Counted from the stretch's first letter, positions 44,810 through 57,125 are shown. The stretch: 64,000 nt of DNA from Acestrorhynchus altus (GCA_034509495.1 CM067508.1:36414523-36478522), one strand, 5' to 3'. A program made the numbers and translations. Notes: a model not told the origin generated them from the sequence alone.

Positions 44810-45410
44810 GAGTGTCCTGCTGCGCAGAACCAGAGGCCTACGTTAGCGCCAAAATGGCATCAGTGCAAACAAGCATTATAGATGAGCATGTTCGAAATGC
44901 TTCGACCACAAAGGCCTGCGCTCCATTCATCACCACCTCAAGGAGTAAAAGAGCAACTGTCACTGTTACCTCGGTGGATGCCGTCATGCCGGTGTCCCCC
45001 CGAGCAATGAGAGCATTATTCAAACAGGGTAAATCCAATGGAGATGCCCCTCTGTGAAGACTGGCCTGTGTTTGTGTGTGTGTGTGTGTGTGTATGTGTC
45101 TTAAGACAGTGTGAGAGGAGTGCTCCAAACCATGAGGAGTCGAAGAGACCCACAACACCCTCCCGAGAGTTATATGAGGGAAGGTCGAAGGTCAGGCAGC
45201 TATTAATCACGGCCGAAGAAAGGGATTAAATAGCTGGGTCTCGCGGGCAGATGAGAGAGCGGCCAATTGAAGCATTTAAAAGAGTGTGTTGTGTCTGTCT
45301 TAGATTACAGAGCGCAGGCCGCAGGCTAAACATTCATCTGAGCCGTGGAGAAGTCACACTCTGTAATCAGCAGGCCGGAGCACCTCTGGAGTGGTCACTC
45401 GTATATCAGT
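44810..45410. other. GC-richer unique block, candidate conserved non-coding DNA
   Basis: Two patches, 44880-45035 and 45170-45400, flank a (GT)n tract at 45074-45093. They lack transposon motifs and have no domain-bearing frame. An open frame at 44812-45057 has no recognisable features. Could be regulatory DNA; this is inference from composition only. Confidence 0.3.
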
Positions 45411-45849
45411 GTCGCTTGTCTGCTCTCCTACACCACCGCCGGACGATCCTCTGCACTTTAAACAGGGGTTTCATGCTCAGACTCATGAGTCCAAAGAATC
45501 ACAAACTACCACTTGTTCTGCTCGTGTTAAAGCCTCCTTGCTGCCCTTAAAGCTGAAACGAGTTAATAAGCATTCCTGGAGCCTTATATACTTTCTCTCT
45601 CCCTCTCTCTACCCTTCTTTCCCTCTCGTTCCGGAAAGAAACGACACTACGGGAGAAAACAGCTGGCCGGACGATGCCACTTTAGGCATTCATACCTTGC
45701 GCAAACCAATGACACACTTTGTTTTAAAGGGTTCTTCAGTAAAGAAAATGGTTCTAAATAGGGGAGGGCCTGGTTACAGGGCTATACCCCCGGATCTTTT
45801 TAGCCCCCCAAGGTTGAACGAATTGAATGCTGGGGGACACCAAGTTCCC
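45411..45849. other. Non-coding sequence
   Basis: No gene seen. GGGTTCTTCAGTAAAGAAAA near 45730 resembles the short-repeat words at 7440-7720. Confidence 0.4.
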
Positions 45850-45983
45850 TGCATACAGACTCTGACTGATCAGAGAGAGGGGGCGGGGCTGATGCAACCT
45901 GCATACAGACTCTGACTGATCAGAGAGAGGGGGGGGGCTGATGCTCAACCTGCATACAGACTCTGACTGATCAGAGAGAGGGG
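45850..45983. repeat. 52-bp minisatellite, 3 units, reverse orientation
   Basis: Reverse complement of the units at 32271-32615 (GCATACAGACTCTGACTGAT, CAGAGAGAGGGGGCGGGGCT). The second unit has lost the C of the GC box. Confidence 0.94.
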
Positions 45984-46110
45984 TGTGACATTCAGGGTGT
46001 TTTGTTCTAGCTTTGTCAATATTTTGAAGAACATTATTATTATAAATATCATTGTCCGTCTGATCATTACAAAAAATTCTCCAAAATCTTTGCATTTTCA
46101 GACTAGAAAC
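45984..46110 (-). repeat. Dispersed repeat family R1, reverse copy
   Basis: On the - strand: CTGAAAATGCAA.GATTTT, GTAATGATCAGAC, AATGATATTTATAATAATAA and GTTCTTCAAAATATTGACAA lead into the minisatellite in the same order as at 31900-32270. Confidence 0.68.
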
Positions 46111-46135
46111 ACTCTGGATGGCACAAATGCTGACA

Positions 46136-46629
46136 TTGACCCTGTTTACACTTGGTCACTTCATGTGTTGTGAATATCAGGATTATATCTGAATCAGGCC
46201 AATCTGGATTATAATGCAGGTGTAAATGTAAACAATACAGATTTGAAACAGGTATGAATCCAATCAATTAATGCACATTTGAGCCACATCATAACAATGC
46301 CTTCGACAATCTTAACTCCTCCCGGTGAAAGTGAAACTCCTCCCAGTGTCATTTTTTAATCAGATATGCATCCTTTTTGAACTGGAGTCCCCAGAGAGGA
46401 GAACCTGGAAACTCCACCCAGATAGGGCCTTGAACCCAAGACCCTAGTGCTGACCCCACATTCTAGTCACCGTGCAAGTGGATTTGCATATCCCACACAG
46501 CAATCAGATTCCAGTCTGACTTACAGGAGACATATTTGACTACCTGTCATAAATGCATGTGGTTCAAATCTAATCAGAACAAAATCCAGATACTAGTCAG
46601 ATGACATTACCTGGTGAAAACAGGGTCAA
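46136..46629. mobile_element. MITE with TTGACCCTGTTT terminal inverted repeats
   Basis: The left end starts TTGACCCTGTTTACACTTGG and the right end, on the other strand, starts TTGACCCTGTTTTCACCAGG. About 494 bp with no coding capacity. A decayed SINE-like piece lies within it (46385-46475). The superfamily is not resolved; no clear target duplication was seen. Confidence 0.72.
46385..46475 (-). mobile_element. SINE-like fragment inside the MITE
   Basis: GAGAACCTGGAAACTCCACC, CAGATAGGGCCTTGAACCCA and AGTGCTGACCCCACA correspond, on the - strand, to the head and early body of the element at 39572. Confidence 0.6.
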
Positions 46630-46873
46630 GGGGAAAATCCAGGAGATTTGAAGCAATTCAGGAATCCCAGCCAGACACCGTTCCCTAAAGAGGAAATGTC
46701 AGGGAAAATGAGGATGTATGGTCCCCTTATGTAACTGCATTTATTCCAAAGGTCAGTTGAATGTGCAAAAATTCAAAACGCTGGTGCAATGCACACCTTG
46801 GCACCCTCTTAGAGCCTGGGCCAGACTATTTTCCTATATCAACAAACAACACTGACCATGCCGTTGGGCAGCC

Positions 46874-47075
46874 GGACAGTGAATTCGCTGGCCGAAGACC
46901 TACTGTGGATAATGAAGGCCGTGTGCGCACTGCCTGGATGACACTGGTTTAAACAAATCTTTTTGCACCCTGTCATACTAAATAACTGGTCTGCATCTGT
47001 CTGTGGCCACACTTTACTTCAGGATTCGTTTCTGAGAACACACACACTATTTGGTCTGAGTGGGAGTGTGTCTTT
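46874..47075 (+). repeat. Dispersed repeat family R2
   Basis: GGACAGTGAATTCGCTGGCC followed by GAAGACCTACTGTGGATAAT is almost identical to 32183-32222. Its downstream part resembles 38250-38420. Confidence 0.75.
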
Positions 47076-48500
47076 CAGCCGGTAACACCGTCGCCGTACT
47101 GCCTGCTGTGCTCGGCTGTGCAAAAAATATTGCGCATTCACTCCTCATGTAATTTACCCTTGGCTATTTTCAGAGTGATGAGAGACACAGGTACCCCTCC
47201 CTTCCCCTCCCACCATCCCCGCCATTGCTGGTGCATCCTTAGAAGAGCCGTAAATTGATTGGCTCTGGAACAGGACTGTACCATATTAAATAATAAACGC
47301 AGTTTAAGCCTGTTTCACACTTGTGAGATTAGGGATTAGCGGAAATGTTTATATGTAGGCCAGAAAACACACATGTTAAGTGTGCTCACGTGTGCTCAGA
47401 TTCATAGTAATTGACCTGTCCAGGCTTCGCCCCAAACTGCATTCTTGCACAGCTACTCTTGTGAGGTTGGGCAAGCTTTACAGAACCCAAACAGACCTGG
47501 AACCAGACCTGTCCAGGGTCAGATTTTCATTCATCTTAATGAGATGTCGTGAGATTAAAGCATTTTATAATATTACATATAAACCGGTAGCAACCCTGTA
47601 CTGGACATTTTTACTCATTAAAAACAGTGAATGCTGATTTTGGAGGAGAAAACAACACTGATTCAAGCAGACAGTCTTGTACGTTGAATGTTTCGGGGCT
47701 CGTTCTCTTAACAAGCCTCTGTATTACATATTACATACTTCAATATTCAAAACGGCTCATCGTTTGCTCTGTCGATTAGCAGTTTTAGTGTTTATTGTAT
47801 TTTAATAAAATCTATGTTTCATAATGCGGCTGTGATCTTTCTGCTGTTTGTTGGTCAAAATGCTGCTGTAAAATGTAATATGTGATATCCATCCACCCAT
47901 CTATCCATCCATCCATCCATCCATCCATCCCTTGATCCACCCTTCCATCCATGAACCCATCCTTTTATTTTGCCTGAGCACAGACCAGCCCAAAACAACC
48001 AACTGACCCATTGGTCCCTTTGGATCAATTCCATTAACAGACCGAGTGTGGTACGTCCCTTGTGATTGGCCCGTTCTGTCAGTCTCCATTTACCCATTCG
48101 GTAAAGCTGAATTATGCTCTTACAGTTCATTGGAATGACATTAATGAATTCTCCACCCCAAAAAATTGGTCTCCTACAGTTCCTCGCAAGCTTAAATGGC
48201 ATTTTGGCCTTTAAGGATCCAGGTCAGAGGTGGGACACAAATTTGGACACAACAGCAGCTGTAAAAGACTGGGGAGGTGGGGTCAGTTGTGGGCAGGCCT
48301 ATATCGAGACCTGCCAATGGCAGCATCCTATGCATGGATTAATTAGTGTTAACATAGACAGAGACGCTGCATAAGCCTAAAGTACGTGCCATGAGCAGAC
48401 ATCTGGATTGAAGACAGACCTATTTGGCTGTAAACGTGGGTGATCATGGCTGATCTCACATTGTGTGATGTTGCAGATCCAGCAGAGTCGAAGGGATTTC
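47076..48500. other. Non-coding sequence, no gene seen
   Basis: A (CCAT)n microsatellite at 47902-47930 is the only clear structure. Confidence 0.55.
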
Positions 48501-49000
48501 NNNNNNNNNNNNNNNNNNNNNNNNNNNNNNNNNNNNNNNNNNNNNNNNNNNNNNNNNNNNNNNNNNNNNNNNNNNNNNNNNNNNNNNNNNNNNNNNNNNN
48601 NNNNNNNNNNNNNNNNNNNNNNNNNNNNNNNNNNNNNNNNNNNNNNNNNNNNNNNNNNNNNNNNNNNNNNNNNNNNNNNNNNNNNNNNNNNNNNNNNNNN
48701 NNNNNNNNNNNNNNNNNNNNNNNNNNNNNNNNNNNNNNNNNNNNNNNNNNNNNNNNNNNNNNNNNNNNNNNNNNNNNNNNNNNNNNNNNNNNNNNNNNNN
48801 NNNNNNNNNNNNNNNNNNNNNNNNNNNNNNNNNNNNNNNNNNNNNNNNNNNNNNNNNNNNNNNNNNNNNNNNNNNNNNNNNNNNNNNNNNNNNNNNNNNN
48901 NNNNNNNNNNNNNNNNNNNNNNNNNNNNNNNNNNNNNNNNNNNNNNNNNNNNNNNNNNNNNNNNNNNNNNNNNNNNNNNNNNNNNNNNNNNNNNNNNNNN
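48501..49000. other. Assembly gap (500 N)
   Basis: Exactly 500 N, ending in a TA microsatellite that probably broke the assembly. Confidence 0.99.

Positions 49001-49049
<49 letters not shown>
49001..49049. repeat. (TA)n microsatellite at the gap edge
   Basis: At least 24 TA units; true length unknown because it touches the gap. Confidence 0.95.
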
Positions 49050-49052
<3 letters not shown>

Positions 49053-49429
49053 GAATATCTGTTTTTCATCAAATGCAGGTCTTATATGTTGAGCATCAAA
49101 GACCTGTTATATATATATATATTTGTTTGTGCACCGTAACCCCCAGTGCTTCCATCAGACAAAGGTCTATAAATATTTATTCTAACAACATAACTATACA
49201 AATACTTTACTAAACACTCCAATAACAAGAAGCGCACCAGCATGACTTAGAACAATCAGACTGGTATCAATAAAGGCTATTTGTCAGACTATTAATAAAC
49301 ATGTCTTTGTTAAATGTATTGACTGGTCATCTTTCCACTAGCTTAGAAGAAAAAAGCATGTTTTAAGGGATACATTCTTTGATTCCTTGATAGAGAGGCT
49401 TTCATTCCTGACTACAAAAAAGAATCAGT

Positions 49430-49600
49430 AATGTTAATGTTAATATCCAGAATGAAGTTGTATTAACTTTTAAATCCAAAATTAAACTCTAATAATGTTA
49501 ATATCTAGTATAACGTTATATTAACATTAATATCCCGACTTAAGCTGTGATAACATTAATATCCAAAATGAAGTTGTATTAACATTAAAATCCAGCACTG
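49430..49600. repeat. Degenerate tandem repeat, about 40 bp per unit
   Basis: TTAATATCCA(G/A)AATGAAGTTG followed by TATTAAC recurs about four times with drift. Confidence 0.65.
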
Positions 49601-50994
49601 AATATCTGATCAAAGGGAGGCTCAGAACTAAGCCTTGGTGAGAGCAGTGCAGCTAATCTCCATTTAAAAGTGTAAAGAAGAGTGGCTTGGACAAAAAGCC
49701 TAAGCAAAAACATTTACCCTTGGCCACCACTGCCTGCCAAGACCAACAGGACACCTTCCTGAAGAGTGAGGAAAGGTTAAGCAGATGAGGTGGTTTTGGT
49801 ATAGAGCCCAGTGCTAATGGCTAATTCTTTTTCCCTTTTCCCATTTTTATTTATTTCCAAATTAATTAACAAAATCACAAGAATAAAGTCACCGAACTCA
49901 GCTCTCATATGGAAGCAGGCTTTTTCTGAGCATCTACATCACTGAAAATATAAAAACACTGAAGGCTGCGGCATCAAATGTGGAGCTGGTCTTTAAGTTC
50001 TCTCACTGAACAGTTCTATTGCTCTGAGTATGGTTAGCTTAGACTTAGACAGAATCCCAAACATTTAAAAGCTAAGAAATATCAACCGTGACACCAGGTT
50101 GAATGGCAGGCAATGCCACCCTGCAAACCATCTACATTTGTTTAGGATAAAGAAGAATCTGGTGTTTTTGCATCTTGATTAGTTGAACTCTTCCCTTAAT
50201 GCCTCTAGCTTCCAGCGGCTGGTGTATAGGAAGGAGAAGGAGGCTCGAGAAGATGGTCCTCCTGCAGTAGTCTGTTGATCAGATTAATGGACCATGCAAT
50301 GCATCAGCGGGGGTTTTATGGACCTCTGTATGAACACCTAATGAGATGGTTCCTTCTGCAGAAGCTTTCAACTTTCCTGGCCGCCGGTCACAACCTTGTG
50401 AAAGAGATGCATTTCTTTTGTCTGTATTGTTCATGCCTATAACAAAGAGGTCTTGTTTTTCCTAAAACAGTTGTCATTTCACTTTGATGGGTTGACTGCT
50501 GAGATGCTCTGGATGTGATTGACTACCAAATCAAGTGACCTGGGTTGATGTGCCAGTCAGATCTTAAGAAAAATACTAATCATGTCTGATGCTCTGGACT
50601 ACAGTCATTACTCTGAGGCTGATTTTATGAGACAGTTTGGTTAATATCAGGTAGCTGGTGCCTGGTTGAGATGAAGAACCACATGGTCTGAAGGATGAAT
50701 AATGTGCTCTGTTGGGAAAAGACAATAGCAGCCTGAACCTGAAACAGGTGCAGAATTCAGAGCAGCTGCATAAAGACCATCATGTAGGAACTAGATGAGA
50801 TTAAAGAAGACTGCAAGAGACTGCAAGAAGACCAAGGGAATACACATCTAAACTACAATGGGAGTGCAGGAAGGAGATGTTGTCCAGAAGTGTCTGTCTC
50901 TCAAAGCAGATTCCTTAAGTTTATCTTTGGAATCCATTGAAATCATCTGGTTCCATTGACTCCTCTCAAGAGGTGGTGATATTGAATTTGATGT
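49601..50994. other. Unique sequence, no gene seen
   Basis: No frame of note and no repeat signature recognised. Confidence 0.5.
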
Positions 50995-51340
50995 GGTAAA
51001 GCAGGAAAAATGGACAAAATTGGCCTAATGTGTCTGCTATCTGGGAAAAATCTGACACTGTGACAAGAACCAAACTGTGATTTATAGATTACTAGGTCAG
51101 AACATCAGGTTTTGTGGGGTGTTCCGTGTATTCAATGGTCAGTAGTTACCAAAAGTGGACCAAGGAAGGACAACAATAATGTGATCAGTTGAGGCCCCAG
51201 CTCACAACTGACAGACCTTACAGGATCTGCTATAATATCTTGGTATCATATACCACATGACACCTTCTGAGGTCTTCTGGAGTTCAGGCCTCTACAGGTT
51301 GGAGGAGTTTTGGCAGCACCTATTATAACTGTAAATAGTC
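50995..51340 (+). mobile_element. Decayed Tc1-type remnant, same family as 1463-1938
   Basis: Shares GCAGGAAAAATGGACAA, TTGTGGGGTGTTCCGTGTAT, CAATGGTCAGTAGTTACCAA and the 3' part CCCCAGCTCACAACTGACAG with the first remnant, with a similar internal deletion between about 51180 and 51200. The terminal repeats are not recognisable. Confidence 0.65.
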
Positions 51341-51394
51341 AAAACCCAATACATATATATAATATTAGAATTCTAAGTTAATTTCTTAAAGAAA

Positions 51395-51790
51395 TTAATA
51401 CCAGCAAGGAGCTCCTCTAGCCTGCAGGGCATACAGGTTTCATAGGGCATCCTGCATTTGCCAACAGATATTGCAGCTGGGCCTCTAGATCCTGCACACT
51501 CGTAGCTTGCCGAAGCTGTAAACCTGTTCCCATTAAGGCAATAAGTCTGTTGCATACTGTCAGAGACATTTCTGGGAAACACTTGTGTGGGGCATTATCT
51601 TGCTGAACAATGCTGGATAGAAGCCCTGCCATTAGAGAGGACATTTGTCCATAGGATGTCTTGCACATATCAGTGAGCTGTTAGTGTCTCTTGTATCACT
51701 AATAAGGGTGACTACACTAGTCGTATGTGATGCTCCCCATGAAATGATCATCATTCCAGCACCACAGCAAAGGCAGGATTGAAGCATTCA
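51395..51790 (-). pseudogene. Possible Tc1-like transposase fragment
   Basis: A - strand frame contains IVQQDNAPH, the phrase around the second catalytic Asp of Tc1-type transposases. The rest (CFPEMSLTVCNRLIALMGTG) is not what I expect after it, and no Glu motif follows. It may be another repeat. Low certainty. Confidence 0.35.
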
Positions 51791-52189
51791 CCAACAGGCC
51801 TCCCTATTGGAACTCAGCCATTGTTGGTTCTTGAATTTGCTGCATGCCCTTGCGTAACCACTGTTCTCACCACCTTGGTCAAAATGGTCTAGAAAGATGC
51901 AAGATAGAGCCGCTGAGGTCAGCTTCCATCGCAATTGCTCTGCTCACTCTTCAAACTTTTTTACCAATTTTAAGAGTTCCTACCTGCTCTAACCTCGCTC
52001 TTTCTACACAACAGCATGGATCAGTTATGATAGAGACACTCTTGTTTCTATTAATATACAATCCACTCACCTTACACCTCTTTTAACCCCGGATCCGAGC
52101 TGTCCGAGTGAGATCCTGAGGGACAACAATGGACGCAATGGGAAGAAGAGACCCCGGGGTAGTCGCGCTGGCACCAGGAACAGGCTAAG

Positions 52190-52860
52190 GGCCAGACCAC
52201 ATTGGGCTCCTTTACCTAGTATCCTGTTAGCAAACGTCCAGTCCCTGGAGAACAAGCTTGACAACCTCCATGCTAGAATAAAGTTCCAGAGGGACATCTG
52301 TGACTGCAACCTCCTCTGCTTTACTGACACATGGCTGAACCCAACGGTACCGGACCACGCCATCCAGCAGACCGAGTTCTTTTTGGTCTACCGCATGGCC
52401 AGAACAAAGGAATCTGGAAAGAACAGGATGGGGGGTGTGCATGTTTGTAAACAACCGCTCCTGCACACTGAGTCTACTGAACTACTGAGTCTGAACTACT
52501 AGCACAAGTTGCATCCCTTCTACCTCCCTCGGGATTTCACCTCCATAATAGCCTGTACAGTCTACGTCCCGCCTAATGCCAACACGGACACAGCACTGGG
52601 TGAACTTCATGAAGTTCTCACCCAGTTTCAGACCCAGCATCAGGACGGTACGCTTATTGTGGTTGGTGACTTCAACAACGCCAACCTAAGATGTGCAGTG
52701 CCTGAGCTGTATCAGCACATAAAATGCCAGGACCAGGACACTAGACCACTGCTATACCCCTTTTAAACATGGCTACAGGGCCAGGTCTCATCCACCATTC
52801 GGAAAATCTGACCATGCACCATTTTTCTGATGCCGGAATATAAACAGAAACTCAAATGTT
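52190..52860 (+). pseudogene. Rex1/CR1 endonuclease domain
   Basis: SILLANVQSLENKLDNL, LLCFTDTWLNPTVPD, GGVHVCK, then in another frame FTSIIACTVYVPPNANTDTA and LIVVGDFNNANLR (52509-52766). VGDFN is the catalytic Asp/Asn block of AP-type endonucleases. Frame breaks near 52440 and 52770 disable it. Confidence 0.82.
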
Positions 52861-52892
52861 AGGCTCCGGCTCAGAGGGCAGTCCCATGCTGG

Positions 52893-54703
52893 TTGGACCA
52901 ATTGGTGGAGGCCCTGCAGGATGCTCTGGATGAAACGGACTGGGACATGTTCCAACACAGCTCCGATGGCGACTTCCATCTGTTTGCAGATTCAGTAGTG
53001 AGCTTTGTGGGGAAACTAGTGGATGACACGATCCCTAGCATGACTGTTAAAACCTTCCCAAACCAGAAGCCATGGGTGGATAAAACCGTCCGCGACGCTC
53101 TGTCAGCTAAAACCACTGAGGGCTGACCAGTGGGAACATGGACCCCTACAAGTCTGCACTGCACTACGAAGTGCGCAGGGCAGTGAGACTGGCTAAACGC
53201 CGCTACGGGGAGAAACTGGAGACTCAGTTCACACAGAGTGACTCCAGATCCCTGTGGCGAGGACTACAGACAATCACGGACTATAAAAGCCAGCAGCACA
53301 TGCGCAGAACCACTCAGAGGAGGGCCCCCATTCATCATCACTTAGAGAGATGTGAGGAAAGTGCTCAAGACAGTAAATGCCAGGAAATCACCGGGACCCG
53401 AAGGTCTAGTGGTCGGGTGCTGAGAGCTTGTGTAGATCAGCTCGCTCCTATCTTTACTGGCATCTTCAACCTTTCTCTGTCACTGAGCACAGTCCCAACG
53501 TGCTTCAAGAGATCTGTGATTGTCCCTGTCCCAAAGAAACCACTGCCAGCCTGTCTCAACAACTACCGCCCTGTCGTGATGAAGTGCTTTGTAAAGCTTG
53601 TCAGATACTTCATCACTTCATCACTACCGGAGTCTCTGGACCCACTTCAGTTCGCATACCGTCAGAACCGCTCTACTGACGATGCCATCACGCATCTGCT
53701 CCAAACCACACTGTCACATCTGGACACTGGAAGGAATACTTATGTCAGAATGCTGTTTGTTGACTACAGTTTAGCATTTAACACTATTATTCCTTCCAAA
53801 CTCACTACCAAGCTGGTAGATCTAGGACTACACCCATCTCTGAGTGACTGGATCTCCAGCTTCCTTACCAACAGACCACAGACTACAAACATGTCACACC
53901 CACTGTCCCCCTCAGCATTGGTGCTCCTCAGGGCTGTGTTCTATCCCCCATTCTGTACTCCTTATACACCCATGACTGCGTGGCCACTTCAAGCTCCAAC
54001 ATCATTGTTAAGTTTGCTGACAACCAGGTCATGGTGGTCCTGATTTCCAACAACAACGAGAAGGCCTACCTAGAGGAGATTGCATGCCTGGGAAACTGGT
54101 GCCTGGGCAACAATCTCCTGCTCAATGTCAGCAAAACCAAAGAGCTGATAGTGGACTGCAGCAGACGAACAAGGAGCTACCAACAAGTACAGCTCAATGG
54201 TGCAGAAGTAGATAGAGTAGAAAGCCTCCAATTCCTTGGAGTCAACATCTCACAAGACCGGACATGGTCTTGCCATGCCGATATCCTGGCAAAGAAAGCC
54301 AGACAGCGTCTCTACTTCCTCAGATGCCTTAGGGACTTCAGACTGCCCTCCCCGGTACTGCGGAACTTCTAATCCTGCACCATTGAGGATCCTCACAAGG
54401 AACTCTGTGATCTGGTTCAGAAACAGCACCAAATGGGACAGACAGACTCTGCAGAGAGTGGTGCACTCTGCCGAGTGTATCATGAAGACAACACTTTCAG
54501 ATCTGCAGATTATCTATAAGAAGCGGTGCGGGTCGAAAGCCATGAAGATTGTGAAGGACCTCAGTCATCCTAACAATCGGCTTTTTGCTTTGCTGACATC
54601 AGGAAAGCAGTTCCACTCACTGAGATCCACCACAGAAAGGATGAGACTGAGCTTCTTCTCTCAAGCCATTCGGACTCTGAACCAGATCCAAATTCATTTT
54701 TAG
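52893..54703 (+). pseudogene. Rex1/CR1 reverse transcriptase and C-terminal block
   Basis: KPWVDKTVRDAL (52893-53126), then 53138-54043 with YKSALHYEVRRAVRLAKRRY, SLWRGLQTITDYK, PTCFKRSVIVPVPKKPLPAC, LNNYRPV, LDPLQFAYRQNRSTDDAI and FVDYSLAFNTI, then 53980-54372 with VKFADNQVMVVLISN and VSKTKELIVDCSRR. The catalytic motif reads FADN instead of FADD, so one metal-binding Asp is lost. The end (RQRLYFLRCLRDF, LQIIYKKRCGSKAMKI) lies in a further frame. At least four frame breaks. Confidence 0.85.
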
Positions 54704-55117
54704 CCCAAAATCCCACATCTCACATATTGAACTCTCATAAGTCACCAACGGACTCACATATTCACCAACACTCTATTTATTCAACATTATGTAGCAAAAC
54801 ATTGCACTTGGCACTTTATACATCTCTCAGGGTTCCTACACAACTGGAACTATTCACACACCTACCACCACTAAATTATTTCCTTTCTCATAATCACGTA
54901 ATCTCAGAGTTTAGTTATTTAGTTAGTCTTCTTATTTATTTATTTTTCTACTCAGATTGCACATATTTATTCTATTTATTCTGTTTACCCTCTCCCCCAC
55001 CTTCTCCGTTCTCCCCCTATTGATCTGTGGTGCAGACAGTTGTAAAAAAGCATTTCACTGTTGTACTGTGTATAACTATGTACGTGACAAATAAATCAAA
55101 CCTTGAACCTTGAACCT

Positions 55118-56044
55118 AGATGGCAGAAAATTTGTCACAAATACCATTTTGCTTCTCTCAGCCCATTGATATGACCCCTCTCAAAGTCTACCAACTGGGC
55201 AAAATGTCTCTGAGTGTGCCTTAGAGGCATATCTAGTAGTCAATGATCTCTCACCAAGAGGTACACTATCCAAAAGTAGCCTCTGAGATTTTTGTAGGGT
55301 AGTGGTAGAAACCTCTTTACATCCTCTTGTGCCAAGACCACATATTTAATCAGACCACACCTGTACTTATTTACGTATCTGCCTCAGACACAACTGTGTA
55401 AATGTCAATGTAAGAAGGAAAGCATATGATCAACAATGTAATGTTCTAGACTGTCAGCTCTGCTCACATACTACTTTATGTACTGTCTAGCTGGAGATGT
55501 TATGGAATACACCAAGTAAGAGACAGATTCAGAAGCAACTCACAGGAACAACACTTCAGACTGAAGTGTTGAACTCTGAGGTATACCATAATTATGGCTA
55601 ATCAGGAATGTTCCTCCAATTTACACTTCCCACTAAGATGGAGATACTGCTACAAAACTTCTAATAAAAGGCCTCCTGAACATGCTGAAACAAGACAACA
55701 GAGAAAAAACTGCAGAGAAGCAAGACTGTCATTCCAGATGTTTATGAACAGTGCCGTGAAGAGGAGAGTTTGATCCTGAATTCATCAAAAGCAAGGGTTT
55801 GCTGGTAGGTCACAGCATAGAATCTGCTACTTCTAAGAGTTCTTCCTGGAATTGCAGAAGAGATGATGGCATTTCATGTCTGTACTCATCTACTGTACCA
55901 TTGTACTGACTACTGTTGGGAATCAAAGACATGGTGAATACATTTTTGAATTTTAACTATATTGATAGATGATGATATAACTAAACATAAAACTGAATAA
56001 AATTCTTTGTTACTACTTGAATACCTAAAATCAGAATCAGGTGC
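55118..56044. other. Unique sequence, no gene seen
   Basis: No coding or repeat signal recognised. Confidence 0.5.
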
Positions 56045-57125
56045 AGCACATCAGCTGCCAATGATTAGATAATTAGATGACATTGGAGGAGTCTGTCTAA
56101 TTGAAACCACATACATTAGTTTGCTCTAGATTGTTGAAGCGAGTGGAGTGGAATGCAATCACCATGGCAAGATCCAAATAGATCTTTGAGCCCTTCAGTT
56201 TGCAGATGAATCTGGGAAGGGATTTACAAAGATCTCATAACAATTAGAAACCAGCTGTTCCACTGCCCAGGGAATAATTTTAAAATTATGGGACCTTTAA
56301 AATAACTGCCAACATGGCCAGACAAGGCAGGTTCAGCAGAACATAAGATGTGTAAAGAAGATCCAACAATCCTAAAATGTTCATCACAGGCATACTAGTA
56401 GCTCTTGCAACAGTTGATATCAAAGTGCAGCATCTACCATCAGAAAAAAAAAAAAAAAAACAGTTTGATTTTCATGAGAGGTGTGCAAGGAGCAAACCCT
56501 TACAAATAATAATAAAATAAAATAACACAGGACAAGACCTGGAAGACTAAAGTTTTCCAGAGAACACCTAGACAAAGAGTTGGACTTGAATTTCTTGACT
56601 TGTTGAATTATTTGGACACAGTTACAGAAAACATTTTGGTGCAAACCTAGCATAGCATTTAAACAGAATACGAATTATGAAGCATGGGGGTGGAAGTGTC
56701 ATGGATTGTAGCTGCAGCAGGGCCTCCATCATATAAATCACTATGAAATCTTGATTATGTCAGAGGGGGCTTAAGGAAAATGTAAGACCCTCTGAACAAA
56801 GACTGACACTGAAATATTACATAGCTGAAAGAAATCTGCATGGAAGGGTGGGAAAAATATTTCTGGTCAGCTGCATTGCCAGACCTATTGAAAATGTATG
56901 GGATGCTACTGGATGAACAATCACCCCTGTCACTAAATATACACAAACTGAGAGTATTCAAGCTGTATGGGATGGATTATCACACCATTAGGTGTGTCTA
57001 GAACTCTACAACTCTATCTTGAGTCTGGCATGTTGTGTTATACCCAAAACCTTACTGAGAGTCAGTACTTCTGTATCTGTAGTTCAATAAATATTGATCA
57101 TATCAGTCTACATTTTTAATCAATT
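56045..57125 (+). mobile_element. Heavily decayed Tc1/mariner-type element
   Basis: Reading across frames: an N-terminal MARSK-like start at about 56163, SGKGFTKIS, QGIILKL, KTWKTKVFQRT-like pieces near 56535-56560, and KHGGGSVMD-like near 56681-56710 (compare the HGGGSVMVWGC block of Tc1 transposases). Stops are very frequent. A 19-A run at 56443-56461 interrupts it. Terminal repeats were not found. Confidence 0.6.

Larger units (their letters stand above)
51900..55117 (+). mobile_element. Rex1/CR1-type LINE, long but inactive
   Basis: Endonuclease (about 52190-52860), reverse transcriptase (about 52890-54370), C-terminal block (to about 54700), and a 3' untranslated region ending in AAACCTTGAACCTTGAACC. 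The same 3' end occurs at 21530-22049. The 5' boundary is uncertain; 51900-52190 reads like the end of a leader or ORF1. Confidence 0.85.
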
